DNA from: Thiothrix phosphatis | GTDB taxonomy: Bacteria; Pseudomonadota; Gammaproteobacteria; Thiotrichales; Thiotrichaceae | Reading direction: 5' to 3' | Assembly (NCBI RefSeq): GCF_035668035.1 | Contig: NZ_JAYMYJ010000042.1 | Span: forward strand, 36,011 to 100,010 | DNA length: 64,000 nt | Part shown: positions 17,722 through 26,450 of the stretch, piece after piece | Position numbering within the stretch: the first letter of the stretch is position 1 | Layout: each line of letters opens with the position of its first letter | Program-made: the position numbers and the translations under genes | Notes under the pieces: model-generated | The model's input: only the letters and a program-made list of their open reading frames with translations | Databases searched by the model: none | Told to the model about the DNA's origin: nothing

Positions 17722-17752
17722 CAGGCGCAGTGGGATTTTCCTGCTGTGCCTG
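17722..17752 (+). promoter_or_regulatory. dnaK-dnaJ intercistronic hairpin
   Basis: CAGGCGCAG (17722-17730) pairs with CTGTGCCTG (17744-17752) over 9 bp with one G-U. A weak T-rich stretch follows. Likely a partial attenuator or mRNA-processing hairpin that lowers dnaJ output relative to dnaK. Confidence 0.45.
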
Positions 17753-17778
17753 ATTTCGTCTGAACAGGAACCGAACCT

Positions 17779-18939
17779 ATGTCCAAGCGGGATTATTACG
17801 AAATCCTGGGCGTGCAGAAGAACGCCAGTGAAGCTGACCTGAAAAAATCCTTCCGCCGGTTGGCGATGAAATACCACCCTGACCGCAACCCCGACAATGC
17901 GGAAGCCGAGGCCAAGTTCAAGGAGGCCAAGGAAGCTTACGAAATCCTCAACGACCCGCAAAAGCGTGCTGCGTATGACCAGTTCGGCCATGCTGGCGTT
18001 GACCCTTCCACCGGCGGCTTCAGTCGGGGCGGTGGGGCGCAGGGCGGTTTCGGCGACATTTTTGAAGATATTTTCGGTGACATTTTTGGCGGTGCCCGTG
18101 GCGGCAGGGGCAGTGGTGGGGCCAACCGCGCTTATCGCGGCAGCGACCTGCAATACAATCTTGAACTGACGCTGGAAGAGGCGGTGTTCGGCACGACGAC
18201 TGATATCCGTGTCCCTTCCATGCAGACCTGCGACACTTGCAACGGCAGTGGGGCGAAACCCGGCACGCATCCGCAAACCTGCCCGACCTGCCATGGCAAT
18301 GGTCAGGTGCGCATCCAGCAGGGTTTTTTCGCCATCCAGCAAACCTGTCCGCATTGCCATGGCACGGGCAAGATCATTTCAGACCCATGTCCGGATTGCC
18401 ATGGGCAAGGCCGCAAGGAAAAACAGAAAACCTTGTCTGTGCGGATTCCGGCGGGCGTCGACAACGGCGACCGTGTGCGGTTGGCGGGCGAGGGAGAAGC
18501 TGGCGTCAATGGTGGGCCAGCGGGTGACCTGTACGTGCAGGTTTTTGTCAAGGCGCATGCATTGTTCCAACGTGACGGCGACAACCTGTATTGCGAAGTG
18601 CCGATCCGTTTCACCACCGCCGCGCTGGGCGGGGAGCTGGAAGTCCCGACCCTGGATGGCAACAAGATCAGCCTCAAGATTCCGGCGGAGACCCAGACCG
18701 GCAAGCAATTCCGTCTGCGCAGCAAGGGCGTGAAATCGGTGCGCAGCGCAACGGTCGGCGACCTGATTTGCAAGGTGGAAGTGGAGACCCCGGTCAACCT
18801 GACCAAACGGCAGCGTGAATTGCTGGAGGAGCTGGACGTCTCGATGCATGCCGGGGGCAAAAAGCATAGCCCACAGGAACATGGCTGGTTGGACAAGGCC
18901 AAGGATTTTGTCAAAGACCTGTTTGAAGGGGAGAAATAA
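17779..18939 (+). CDS. dnaJ: co-chaperone Hsp40
   Basis: 386 residues. Stimulates DnaK ATPase and delivers unfolded clients. Domains in order: J domain (1-70) with the HPD motif in MKYHPDRNPD; glycine/phenylalanine-rich region (about 75-115); zinc-finger domain with four CxxCxGxG-type repeats beginning CDTCNGSG, CPTCHGNG, CPHCHGTG and CPDCHGQG; C-terminal substrate-binding domains. The stop overlaps the dapB start by one base (TAATG). Confidence 0.97.
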   Translation: MSKRDYYEILGVQKNASEADLKKSFRRLAMKYHPDRNPDNAEAEAKFKEAKEAYEILNDPQKRAAYDQFGHAGVDPSTGGFSRGGGAQGGFGDIFEDIFGDIFGGARGGRGSGGANRAYRGSDLQYNLELTLEEAVFGTTTDIRVPSMQTCDTCNGSGAKPGTHPQTCPTCHGNGQVRIQQGFFAIQQTCPHCHGTGKIISDPCPDCHGQGRKEKQKTLSVRIPAGVDNGDRVRLAGEGEAGVNGGPAGDLYVQVFVKAHALFQRDGDNLYCEVPIRFTTAALGGELEVPTLDGNKISLKIPAETQTGKQFRLRSKGVKSVRSATVGDLICKVEVETPVNLTKRQRELLEELDVSMHAGGKKHSPQEHGWLDKAKDFVKDLFEGEK

Positions 18940-19742
18940 TGACCAGGATTGCTGTTGTCGGCGCCAGTGGGCGCATGGGCAAGGCGCTGATTGAAGCCTG
19001 CGCCCACACTGAAGGTCTGGAGCTTACTGTGGCGACGGAACATCCCTCCAATCCCCTGGTCGGGGCGGACGCGGGTGCCGTGGCGGGCGTCGGCGGCAAT
19101 GGCGTCCTGATTGCGCCATCGCTGGAGGCGGCGGGGAATGATTTTGACGTGCTGATTGATTTCACCCGTCCGGAACCCTGCCTGGAGCACTTGGCATGGT
19201 GCGTGGCCAACGGTAAGAAAGCCGTCATTGGCACCACGGGTTTTGACGAAGCAGGCAAGGCGGCGATCGCCAAGGCGGCGGAGCAGGTTCCGGTGGTGTT
19301 CGCCCCCAACATGAGCATTGGCGTCAACTTATGCCTGAAGCTGTTGGATATGGCAGCGCGGGTGTTGGGTGATTCGGTCGACATCGAAATCATCGAAGCC
19401 CACCACCGCCACAAAGTGGATGCGCCTTCCGGCACTGCCTTGCGCATGGGGGAAGTGGTTGCCAGCGCATTGGGGCGCGACCTGAAAGACTGTGCGGTTT
19501 ATGGCCGTGAAGGTGTGACGGGCGAGCGTGACCGCAAGACCATCGGTTTTGAAACCATCCGGGCAGGTGACATTGTGGGCGAACATACCGTGATGTTTGC
19601 CGATGTCGGCGAGCGGGTGGAAATCACTCATAAGGCTTCCAGCCGCATGACCTTTGCCAAGGGTGCAGTACGTGCGGCGGCTTGGTTGCAGGACAAGCCA
19701 TCCGGCCTGTTCGATATGCAGGATGTGTTGGGTCTGAAATGA
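18939..19742 (+). CDS. dapB: 4-hydroxy-tetrahydrodipicolinate reductase
   Basis: 267 residues. NAD(P)H-dependent reduction step in lysine and diaminopimelate synthesis. The N-terminal nucleotide-binding motif VVGASGRMGKALIEA, the DFTRPEPCLEHL loop, GTTGFDEAGK and the substrate motif EIIEAHHRHKVDAPSGTAL with the catalytic histidine and lysine are all present. It is coupled to dnaJ upstream and to a cytochrome gene downstream. The carAB genes that follow dapB in many relatives are not here. Confidence 0.96.
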   Translation: MTRIAVVGASGRMGKALIEACAHTEGLELTVATEHPSNPLVGADAGAVAGVGGNGVLIAPSLEAAGNDFDVLIDFTRPEPCLEHLAWCVANGKKAVIGTTGFDEAGKAAIAKAAEQVPVVFAPNMSIGVNLCLKLLDMAARVLGDSVDIEIIEAHHRHKVDAPSGTALRMGEVVASALGRDLKDCAVYGREGVTGERDRKTIGFETIRAGDIVGEHTVMFADVGERVEITHKASSRMTFAKGAVRAAAWLQDKPSGLFDMQDVLGLK

Positions 19743-20422
19743 TGCAGACGACACCTGTCCGGATTTGGGATTTGCCAACCCGCCTGTTCCACTGGCTGCT
19801 GGTTTTAGGCATTGGCGTTGCGTGGTTATCCGCCGAGCTGGGCGGCAACTGGATCGAGTGGCACGAACGGATAGGCGTATTCCTGCTGGCGCTGATGCTG
19901 TTTCGGTTCGTATGGGGTTTCATGGGCAGTGACACTTCCCGGTTTTCGCAATTTGTGGCCTCACCTGGCAAAGTTTTACAGCACTGGCGGGAAATGAAAG
20001 TTCAGCAGGGCGCTGCATTCCATGCTGGGCATAATCCTCTGGGAGGATGGATGGTGCTGGCGTTGTTGGCGGTGGTGTTGCTGCAAGCTACGAGCGGGCT
20101 GTTTGCGACGGACGATATTGCGACCGATGGCCCACTACGCGGCTTGGTGAGCGGGAAACTGGCGGATATTCTGAACAATCTTCACCATCTGGTATTTAAT
20201 GTCATTTTGTTGCTGGCGGCTGTGCATATCTTGGCTGTGGTCTTTTACCGCTTATTCAAGCAGACCAATTTGATCAAGGCGATGGTTGTGGGCAGGGCGG
20301 ATTGGCCAGTAGGGCGACCGCAGCCTGTTGGGCTGGCGTTCAGTCCCGCATGGCGGGGTCTGGCTTTATTCGGACTGATTTATGCCTGCGTATATTTCGG
20401 AATCCGTTGGTTGGCTGGGTAA
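19739..20422 (+). CDS. cytochrome b561-type membrane protein
   Basis: 227 residues from the ATG at 19739 (ATGA overlap with dapB); the adjacent ATG at 19742 is an equal alternative. It has about four transmembrane helices and histidines placed as haem ligands: LFHWLL in helix 1, WHERIG before helix 2, and NLHHLVFNVILLLAAVHI in the third and fourth helices, as in the Ni-hydrogenase/cytochrome b561 family. Such proteins pass electrons between quinone and a periplasmic partner, but no partner gene is adjacent. Coupling to dapB is probably a historical accident of position. Confidence 0.8.
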   Translation: MMQTTPVRIWDLPTRLFHWLLVLGIGVAWLSAELGGNWIEWHERIGVFLLALMLFRFVWGFMGSDTSRFSQFVASPGKVLQHWREMKVQQGAAFHAGHNPLGGWMVLALLAVVLLQATSGLFATDDIATDGPLRGLVSGKLADILNNLHHLVFNVILLLAAVHILAVVFYRLFKQTNLIKAMVVGRADWPVGRPQPVGLAFSPAWRGLALFGLIYACVYFGIRWLAG

Positions 20423-20470
20423 AGTGATTGCGTCTTGATATACATCATTAGTATCTGCTTATATACTTAA

Positions 20471-20476
20471 TATAAT
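20471..20476 (+). promoter_or_regulatory. Possible -10 element of the YeeE gene
   Basis: A perfect TATAAT at 20471-20476 within an AT-rich stretch, about 60 bp before the gene. No good -35 hexamer is present at 17 bp (TTAGTA only), so an activator may be needed. Confidence 0.35.
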
Positions 20477-20536
20477 GCTCTCCTTTACTTTTTAAGAGTC
20501 TTCTTTGCGCCTTGATCGCAGGGAAGGGAGAGTGCT

Positions 20537-21673
20537 ATGAGTTTCGACGCCTTATTTGAAGGGTTCAGCACCGAGGCGATTGCCGCCATGATCGGTCTGG
20601 CGGTGGGGCTTTCTTTTGGTGTTTTTGCCCAGCAAAGCCGTTTTTGTTTGCGGGCGGCCTGTGTAGAGTTCTGGCGTGGGCAGGCAGGCAAGAAGTTCGC
20701 TATTTGGCTGCTGGCTTTTGGGGCGGCCATGATCGGCGCTCAATATTTCATTGAAATCGGTGCGATTGATACCGGAAAAATCCGACAGTTGAATAATGTT
20801 GGCTCCATGTCCGGTGCCATTATCGGTGGTTTGTTGTTTGGTTCCGGCATGGTGTTGGCCGGTGGCTGCGCCAGCCGTTTGCTGGTGTTGTCTGCTACCG
20901 GCAATATGCGCACGATGGTGGCTGGGCTGGTCGTCACCGTCGTTGCCCAGGCTTCATTGCGGGGCGGATTGTCGCCACTACGGGAAGAAATTTCTTCCTG
21001 GTGGTTGGTCGATGCCAATTCCCGCAGCTTTGCTCCATGGCTGCCGCAGCATGGTGGCCTGATATTGGGCGTTGCGATTCTGGTGTTTGCGTTGTGGTTC
21101 GCCAGACGCCATGAACTCAGCAAATGGTGGGGTGTTGCCGCCATCATTACTGGTTTGACGGTTGCGTTAGGTTGGTTGCTGACCAGTTGGCACGCGGCCA
21201 ATTCTTTCGATATTGTGCCGGTTAAAAGCGTCAGTTTCACGGGCCCTTCTGCGGATACCCTGATGGGATTGATCAATCAACCAAAGTTGCCATTGAATTT
21301 TGATGTTGGTCTGGTGCCGGGGGTTTTCCTTGGCTCCCTGCTGGCGGCATTGGTTACCCGTGAGTTCAAATGGCAACGTTTTACCGAAGACAGCGGCTTT
21401 ACCCGCTTTTTCATTGGCGCGGCTTTCATGGGGTTTGGCGGGATGCTGGCGGGCGGTTGTGCGGTCGGCGCAGGCGTGACCGGCGGATCCATATTGGTCA
21501 TTACGGCGTGGGTTGCGCTGTTCTGCATGTGGCTTGGCGCAGGCGTGACCGATTGGCTGGTTGACAGAAAGGCGGATGAGGCCAAGGCTGCAATTGAAGC
21601 TGCCCGCCTTGCCGCTGAGGCCATACCCCAGTTTGCGACGGCTCCTGAACTGGTGCGGTTGCAGGCAAACTGA
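20537..21673 (+). CDS. YeeE/YedE family sulfur-compound transporter
   Basis: 378 residues, about nine to ten hydrophobic helices, in two related halves. The family cysteines are visible in three places: QQSRFCLRAAC near residue 35, LAGGCASRL around 113, and LAGGCAVGAG around 310, each in a glycine-rich re-entrant setting as in the thiosulfate transporter TsuA/YeeE. It probably imports thiosulfate or another reduced sulfur species. It sits next to the convergent cbb operon, fitting a sulfur-oxidising autotroph. No TusA-like or rhodanese gene accompanies it. The exact substrate is inference from the family. Confidence 0.85.
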   Translation: MSFDALFEGFSTEAIAAMIGLAVGLSFGVFAQQSRFCLRAACVEFWRGQAGKKFAIWLLAFGAAMIGAQYFIEIGAIDTGKIRQLNNVGSMSGAIIGGLLFGSGMVLAGGCASRLLVLSATGNMRTMVAGLVVTVVAQASLRGGLSPLREEISSWWLVDANSRSFAPWLPQHGGLILGVAILVFALWFARRHELSKWWGVAAIITGLTVALGWLLTSWHAANSFDIVPVKSVSFTGPSADTLMGLINQPKLPLNFDVGLVPGVFLGSLLAALVTREFKWQRFTEDSGFTRFFIGAAFMGFGGMLAGGCAVGAGVTGGSILVITAWVALFCMWLGAGVTDWLVDRKADEAKAAIEAARLAAEAIPQFATAPELVRLQAN

Positions 21674-21701
21674 TAAGCGATTGCCTTGGCATTGGAGCGG
21701 G

Positions 21702-23945
21702 TCACCTTGTCAATGCCATAAACACCTGCGGCAGTTTTTCCGGCAAACGCTGTACATTATCGATCACGGTATAGCGTTTGCCGAAAATATCCCGCACGTA
21801 TTCGTCAGCCCGTGGATCAAGGCTGATGCAGTAAGTGTAAATGCCTTTCTGGTCAAGCTCCTTCACTGCCTGCCGGGTATCCTGTGTCAGCCATTGGGGA
21901 TCATCCACATCGATGTCGGACGGCTCACCATCGGTGAGGACCAACAGCAGTTTTTTGTCAGCCTGCTGGTTTTCCAGATAGTGGGCAGCATGGCGCACTG
22001 CCGCACCCATACGGGTGGAATAGCCCGCGTCCATTGCCGCCAAACGCGCCTTGACTGCATCTCCCCAGTGTTCCTTGAAGCCTTTGATATGCTGGTAACG
22101 CACTTCGTGACGGGTATTGGATGCAAAGCCTGCAATCGCAAACGGGTCGCCCAGCGCTTCAATTGCCCAAGATAGCAACGACACCGCCTCCTGACTGAGT
22201 TCGAGGATGCTCTGGCTGCAACCTTCCGGCACTTCGCTGATGGAAGCCGACAAATCCAGCAGCAACATCACCGCGATATTACGCCCGTCATGCTTGTGGC
22301 TCATATTGATGCGCGGGTCAGGATTTGCCCCACCCTTGAAATCAATCAGGGAACGGATCGCCACATCCAGATCGAGTTCACTACCCTCTTCCTGATAGCG
22401 GATGCGCGTGTAATTTTGTGGTTTGAGCAAATCAACAATTTGCTTGAGCTTTTTTGCCAGCACAGCATGTTTCTGCAACAGCTGGTCAATTTGCCCGGCA
22501 TCACCGGAGGGGTGCAGGCTTTCGTACACACTCGCCCAGTCGGGGCGGTAAGTCTGGGTGTTGTAATCCCATTCCGGGTAATGGCGCGGTGGTAACCCCT
22601 CGACCTCCTGACTTTCTGAAGATTGGCGCTGTTCATCGAAGAATTCTTCGTCGTCACTTTCCTCGATGAACTGCCATAAATGCCGGTTGTCATCGCGGTA
22701 AGGAATCGCGGTATTGTTGAAATACACCCGTGGCAACTGGTCGGATTGCAAACGCGTTTTGGCCACAAAGGAAATCGCCAGTTGCACCATATCCGCTGTC
22801 GTTGCATTGCCCTCCAGCATCCTGGCATGGAAACGTTGGGCAAATTCATTCACCTGCGGATGCTGATAACCATGCTGCGGATTGAGGATGGCATAGGACA
22901 ACATCGCCAGACGATGACGCAGGCAGGATTCCGTTTGCACATTGCATTCACCTTCCTCAGGAACCGGATGCAAGGCCATGAAAATACGCCGCAAACCAGG
23001 GTATTCCTGCATCGCCAGCCACTCGACGCGGCTGTCCTCAAACCGTTCGATGGCGATACGCTGCTGTGGGCTGAAATTATCCACGATCACTTTGCCCGAC
23101 CAGCGCCGATGCGCCGCCATGTGCGCCAGTACAGCCCGGTAACGGTCAAGCCCGCTGATGCCATTGGCATCATCGAACACATCCGGGATACGCATGCCGT
23201 ATTCATCAAAATACGGCTGTTGCGCACGCAGGTCGCGGAAATCGATGGAATACGGCACCAGATGCTCGCTTTCTTCCCAGCAGGCTTGCAGGTACAGGTT
23301 CAACTTGCGCTCGTGGTGGGTAAACAGGGTGCCGTGACGTTCGTGCTGCAACATTGCCTTGCTGTCGGCAGATTGCAGGCTGAAGTACTCTTCCTGCCGC
23401 TCCGGATGCTTGCCGTAATTGCGGATGCCGTATTCGATCCAGTTTTTCAGGCCACCCAGAGCCAGTTGATTGATCAGGTAAGGCATCTGCTCCAGCAGTT
23501 TGGGTAGGCCAGGGCTGGGGATGGTGGAATGGAAACCATGGATGGAACCAGTGGTGCGTTCCATCATGTCGAAAATCAGCTCGATGTAATGCTCGACTAA
23601 CTCTTCACTTTCGAGTCGGTGACAAACTTCTGGCAATACTTGTAAAAAAACCGGGATGGAGCGCCCATTAGGCGTGCGCGACATTTTCCACACCGTCTGG
23701 CTGATACGCTTGAACATGCCTTCGCCCAGCTTGTAGGCAATGGCGGGCATTTCCTCCAGATAGGTCAGCACCGGGTCGAAACCACGCCCGATCTTGCATA
23801 CCAGCGAGGCACCATCCAGGTAGTCGTCAATGCCTTCCTCACTCAACAGGGCGAGGGCATCCTGTATACAGGCGACGAACGCTTCATCCAGTTGTTTGAA
23901 GTTGCAACTTAATTTGGCGCGATAACGGGCAGTGACTTCATCCAT
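21702..23945 (-). CDS. cbbO: RuBisCO activase subunit CbbO (von Willebrand A domain)
   Basis: 747 residues, partner of the CbbQ hexamer in removing inhibitory sugar phosphates from RuBisCO. The N-terminal three quarters is the CbbO/NorD-type region; the C-terminal vWA domain (from about residue 540) has a MIDAS motif in LLLDLSASISE plus later LTDGEPSDIDVDD, giving the metal-binding residues. It starts 7 bp after cbbQ in the minus-strand operon cbbM-cbbQ-cbbO. A NorD role in denitrification is the alternative for this family, but the cbbM neighbourhood argues for CbbO. Confidence 0.92.
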   Translation of the reverse strand: MDEVTARYRAKLSCNFKQLDEAFVACIQDALALLSEEGIDDYLDGASLVCKIGRGFDPVLTYLEEMPAIAYKLGEGMFKRISQTVWKMSRTPNGRSIPVFLQVLPEVCHRLESEELVEHYIELIFDMMERTTGSIHGFHSTIPSPGLPKLLEQMPYLINQLALGGLKNWIEYGIRNYGKHPERQEEYFSLQSADSKAMLQHERHGTLFTHHERKLNLYLQACWEESEHLVPYSIDFRDLRAQQPYFDEYGMRIPDVFDDANGISGLDRYRAVLAHMAAHRRWSGKVIVDNFSPQQRIAIERFEDSRVEWLAMQEYPGLRRIFMALHPVPEEGECNVQTESCLRHRLAMLSYAILNPQHGYQHPQVNEFAQRFHARMLEGNATTADMVQLAISFVAKTRLQSDQLPRVYFNNTAIPYRDDNRHLWQFIEESDDEEFFDEQRQSSESQEVEGLPPRHYPEWDYNTQTYRPDWASVYESLHPSGDAGQIDQLLQKHAVLAKKLKQIVDLLKPQNYTRIRYQEEGSELDLDVAIRSLIDFKGGANPDPRINMSHKHDGRNIAVMLLLDLSASISEVPEGCSQSILELSQEAVSLLSWAIEALGDPFAIAGFASNTRHEVRYQHIKGFKEHWGDAVKARLAAMDAGYSTRMGAAVRHAAHYLENQQADKKLLLVLTDGEPSDIDVDDPQWLTQDTRQAVKELDQKGIYTYCISLDPRADEYVRDIFGKRYTVIDNVQRLPEKLPQVFMALTR

Positions 23946-23951
23946 AGCGGT

Positions 23952-24755
23952 TTACCCAAAAATGGCGTCGATACTATGGTTCAGGGTGCTGCGAATGTCG
24001 CTGTCGTCGGTAATCGGGCTGACTAAGGCCATGCGGCAAGCGTCACCTGCTGCGATGCCATCCTTGATCAGATTGGCTGCATATACCAGCAGGCGGGTGG
24101 AAATACCTTCGTCCAAACCATGGCCTTTCAGGTTACGCGCGGTGTGGGCAATTTTGACCAGCTTGCCAGCCACATCGGCGGTGATGCCGGTCTCAGCTTG
24201 CAGGATACTGGCTTCAGCATCAGCCGTTGGGTAGTCGAAATCGAAAGCCACGAAACGTTGTTTGGTGGATTGCTTGAGGTCTTTCATCAAGCTTTGGTAA
24301 CCAGGGTTATAAGAGATCACCAATTGGAAATCGGGGTGTGCCGACACCAGTTCGCCCTTTTTGTCCAGCGGCAGGGTGCGGCGGTGGTCGGTCAGCGGGT
24401 GGATCACCACGGTGGTGTCCTGGCGTGCTTCGACAATTTCATCGAGGTAACAGATCGCGCCGATACGGGCTGCGGTAGTCAACGGGCCATCCAGCCAGCG
24501 AGTGCCATTAGCTTCCAACAGATAGCGACCAACCAGATCGGATGCGGTCATGTCTTCGTTGCAGGCCACTGTAATCAACGGTTTGCCGAGTTTCCAGGCC
24601 ATGTGCTCGATGAAACGTGATTTGCCGCAACCGGTCGGGCCTTTCACCATCACCGGCAAACGTGAGCGGTAAGCAGCCTGGTATAGCTCCACTTCGCGCC
24701 CGGTGGCCTGATAGAAAGGTTCTTGTTGGATGAGGTATTGGCTGGTATCGGTCAT
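23952..24755 (-). CDS. cbbQ: RuBisCO activase AAA+ subunit CbbQ
   Basis: 267 residues from the ATG at 24755 (AGGA upstream); the open frame extends to 24815 but without a ribosome site. MoxR-type AAA+ ATPase: Walker A is VKGPTGCGKSRFIEH, Walker B is AICYLDEIVEAR, and a C-terminal CbbQ/NirQ/NorQ domain follows. With CbbO it remodels inhibited RuBisCO. It lies between cbbM and cbbO on the same strand; a terminator-like hairpin in the 146-bp cbbM-cbbQ gap may set its lower expression. Confidence 0.94.
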   Translation of the reverse strand: MTDTSQYLIQQEPFYQATGREVELYQAAYRSRLPVMVKGPTGCGKSRFIEHMAWKLGKPLITVACNEDMTASDLVGRYLLEANGTRWLDGPLTTAARIGAICYLDEIVEARQDTTVVIHPLTDHRRTLPLDKKGELVSAHPDFQLVISYNPGYQSLMKDLKQSTKQRFVAFDFDYPTADAEASILQAETGITADVAGKLVKIAHTARNLKGHGLDEGISTRLLVYAANLIKDGIAAGDACRMALVSPITDDSDIRSTLNHSIDAIFG

Positions 24756-24781
24756 GGCAGGATTCCTGAGAGATTGAAAAT

Positions 24782-24809
24782 GGCGGGTATCGCCTGTGCT
24801 CCACCCGCC
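24782..24809 (-). terminator. Attenuator-like hairpin between cbbM and cbbQ
   Basis: GGCGGGT (24782-24788) pairs with ACCCGCC (24803-24809), 7 bp with a 14-nt loop. In the minus-strand transcript it is followed by ATTTTC. It could terminate part of the cbbM message before cbbQ-cbbO. Confidence 0.5.
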
Positions 24810-24901
24810 CTGCATGTTTCCCCGTTCCCTCTTTTGTTCCCCTCCCTCAGGTGAAGAAGGGGCAAGGTGTAGGGGTGCAATCTAACTATGGTACTTGCGG
24901 C

Positions 24902-26287
24902 TTACTTGTGAACGCCCAGCTTTTCGCGCCAGCCTGGGAAGATTTTGTCGGCGTCACCAGGGAAGGATTCGAATGCACGGGCAAACTCTTTGTGCTCTTT
25001 GGCAAATTCGATCGGGTCAGCACCGGATTTCCAGCACTCATAAGATTGACGCAGGGAAATGGCACCAGCCGCCGGGCTGTCAATATGACCGTAAGAACCA
25101 CCGCCAGAAGTGTTAATGACGTTACCGTGGCCCAGATTTTCAAAGAAGCCTGGCAGCCGCAAAGCATTCATGCCACCGGAGATAATGGGCGTGGTGGGTT
25201 TCATGCCATACCATTTCTGGAAATAGACCGGCCCCTGGCACTCGTCACGCTCAATCATGTAGGCAATAATCTTGTCGCTGTTGTCGCCTTCCATTTTGCC
25301 GTAGCCCATGGTGCCGACATGGATACCGGAAGCGCCTTGCAAACGGGAGATTTTCGCCAGAACAAACGCTGTATAACCACGTTTGGAAGAAGGCGAAGTG
25401 ATCATGCCATGGCCAGCACGATGGTAGTGCAGGTACTGGTTTGGATACTGGCGACGTGCCGTGGTGATCATGCCAGGGCCACCGACAAAGCCGTCAACCA
25501 GGAACGCAACCTTGTCAGCATCCGGGCCGAATGTTTCGAGGATGAAATCGGCACGGGCGCACATTTCATAATGGTCATCAGCGGTGATATTGGCAGAGAA
25601 CAGTTTGGCCTGGCCGGTTTCGTCCTGAGCACGTTTCATCGCGTCATAGACGAGTGGGTAAACTTTCTTGGCTGGGCAGAATACCTGGTTGCCTTGCGGT
25701 TCATCGTTCTTGATAAAGTCACCGCCCAGCCAAAACTGGTAGGCCGCGTTGGCAAACGGCTCAGGGCGAAGACCCAGTTTGGGCTTGATAATGGTGCCTG
25801 CAATGTAACCCCCATCCTTGATCGGGCGCCCCAGGATACGCCACATATCGGAAATGTCCTTGGCAGGGCCGTCGAACAACTGGATGGCACGTTCAGGCAT
25901 ATAGAAGTCGATCATCTGGCCGTGTTCGATGTCACCCATACCCTGGTTGTTGCCGATAACCAGCGTCAGGAAAGACACGATCATCATGCGGCCATCCGTG
26001 ATGTTGCGGTCAAACAACTCAATCGGGTAGGCGATGCGCATGTCTTCAGTGGCTTCGTCGATGTAGTAAACCAGCGCGTCAACACCCTTGGTGAAATCGT
26101 CAGTGGTGGAAACTTCAACGTTGGTGCCGGTGGATGATTCCGCTGCAAAGTGGGCGGCGGCTTCCAGATAACCGTGGCCTGCTTTAGGCTTCATCTTATA
26201 AGCAACCAGGATATGTTTGCCCCCTGCCATCAGATCGGCTTCTTTTAGGCTCAGGTCTGAATAACGGCTGGATTGGTCAAGCGCCAT
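24902..26287 (-). CDS. cbbM: ribulose-1,5-bisphosphate carboxylase/oxygenase, form II
   Basis: 461 residues, typical of the form II large-subunit-only enzyme, which fixes CO2 onto ribulose bisphosphate in the Calvin cycle. The carbamylated lysine motif reads GGDFIKNDEPQGNQVFCP, and the substrate loop segments GPGMITTARRQYP and HYHRAGHGMITSPSSKRGY, where form I has related loops, are intact. No small-subunit gene is nearby, consistent with form II. Form II enzymes favour high CO2 and low O2, so the organism likely lives at oxic/anoxic interfaces. It is divergent from cbbR. Confidence 0.97.
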   Translation of the reverse strand: MALDQSSRYSDLSLKEADLMAGGKHILVAYKMKPKAGHGYLEAAAHFAAESSTGTNVEVSTTDDFTKGVDALVYYIDEATEDMRIAYPIELFDRNITDGRMMIVSFLTLVIGNNQGMGDIEHGQMIDFYMPERAIQLFDGPAKDISDMWRILGRPIKDGGYIAGTIIKPKLGLRPEPFANAAYQFWLGGDFIKNDEPQGNQVFCPAKKVYPLVYDAMKRAQDETGQAKLFSANITADDHYEMCARADFILETFGPDADKVAFLVDGFVGGPGMITTARRQYPNQYLHYHRAGHGMITSPSSKRGYTAFVLAKISRLQGASGIHVGTMGYGKMEGDNSDKIIAYMIERDECQGPVYFQKWYGMKPTTPIISGGMNALRLPGFFENLGHGNVINTSGGGSYGHIDSPAAGAISLRQSYECWKSGADPIEFAKEHKEFARAFESFPGDADKIFPGWREKLGVHK

Positions 26288-26343
26288 GTCTCTCTCCTCA
26301 AATGCGAGTAAAAAATTACTACAAAAACCTTACGGACGCTGAG

Positions 26344-26349
26344 ATTATA
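26344..26349 (-). promoter_or_regulatory. -10 element of cbbM
   Basis: Reads TATAAT on the minus strand, 57 bp upstream of the cbbM start. The hexamer 17 bp further upstream (TTTTAC) is a poor -35, as expected for a promoter that needs an activator. Confidence 0.55.
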
Positions 26350-26361
26350 AGGGAATGCTAA

Positions 26362-26382
26362 GATAAGTAAAACACATTTATC
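26362..26382. promoter_or_regulatory. Probable CbbR activation half-site
   Basis: GATAA, an 11-bp spacer and TTATC form a dyad of the T-N11-A LysR type. Its centre is about 35 bp upstream of the cbbM start point predicted from the -10 element, overlapping the weak -35. Confidence 0.5.
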
Positions 26383-26390
26383 CTGATTTA

Positions 26391-26411
26391 AACATAACGC
26401 TTTGTTATGTT
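26391..26411. promoter_or_regulatory. Probable CbbR recognition site
   Basis: AACATAAC, 5 bp, GTTATGTT: a perfect 8-bp dyad containing a T-N11-A match. Its centre is about 64 bp upstream of the predicted cbbM start point, the usual place for the high-affinity site of a LysR regulator, and it is close to the divergent cbbR start. Confidence 0.6.
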
Positions 26412-26450
26412 AAGCTCTTGACAGAAAGCCCATCTTCATGAGTGTTTAAT

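Noticed and set aside
21702..24755. NorQ-NorD nitric-oxide-reductase activation pair
   Set aside because: The same protein families occur with nor genes, but here they follow cbbM directly on the same strand and no norCB genes are present.
24851..26137. 428-residue open frame opposite cbbM
   Set aside because: Mirror frame of RuBisCO; the real protein is on the minus strand with its catalytic motifs.
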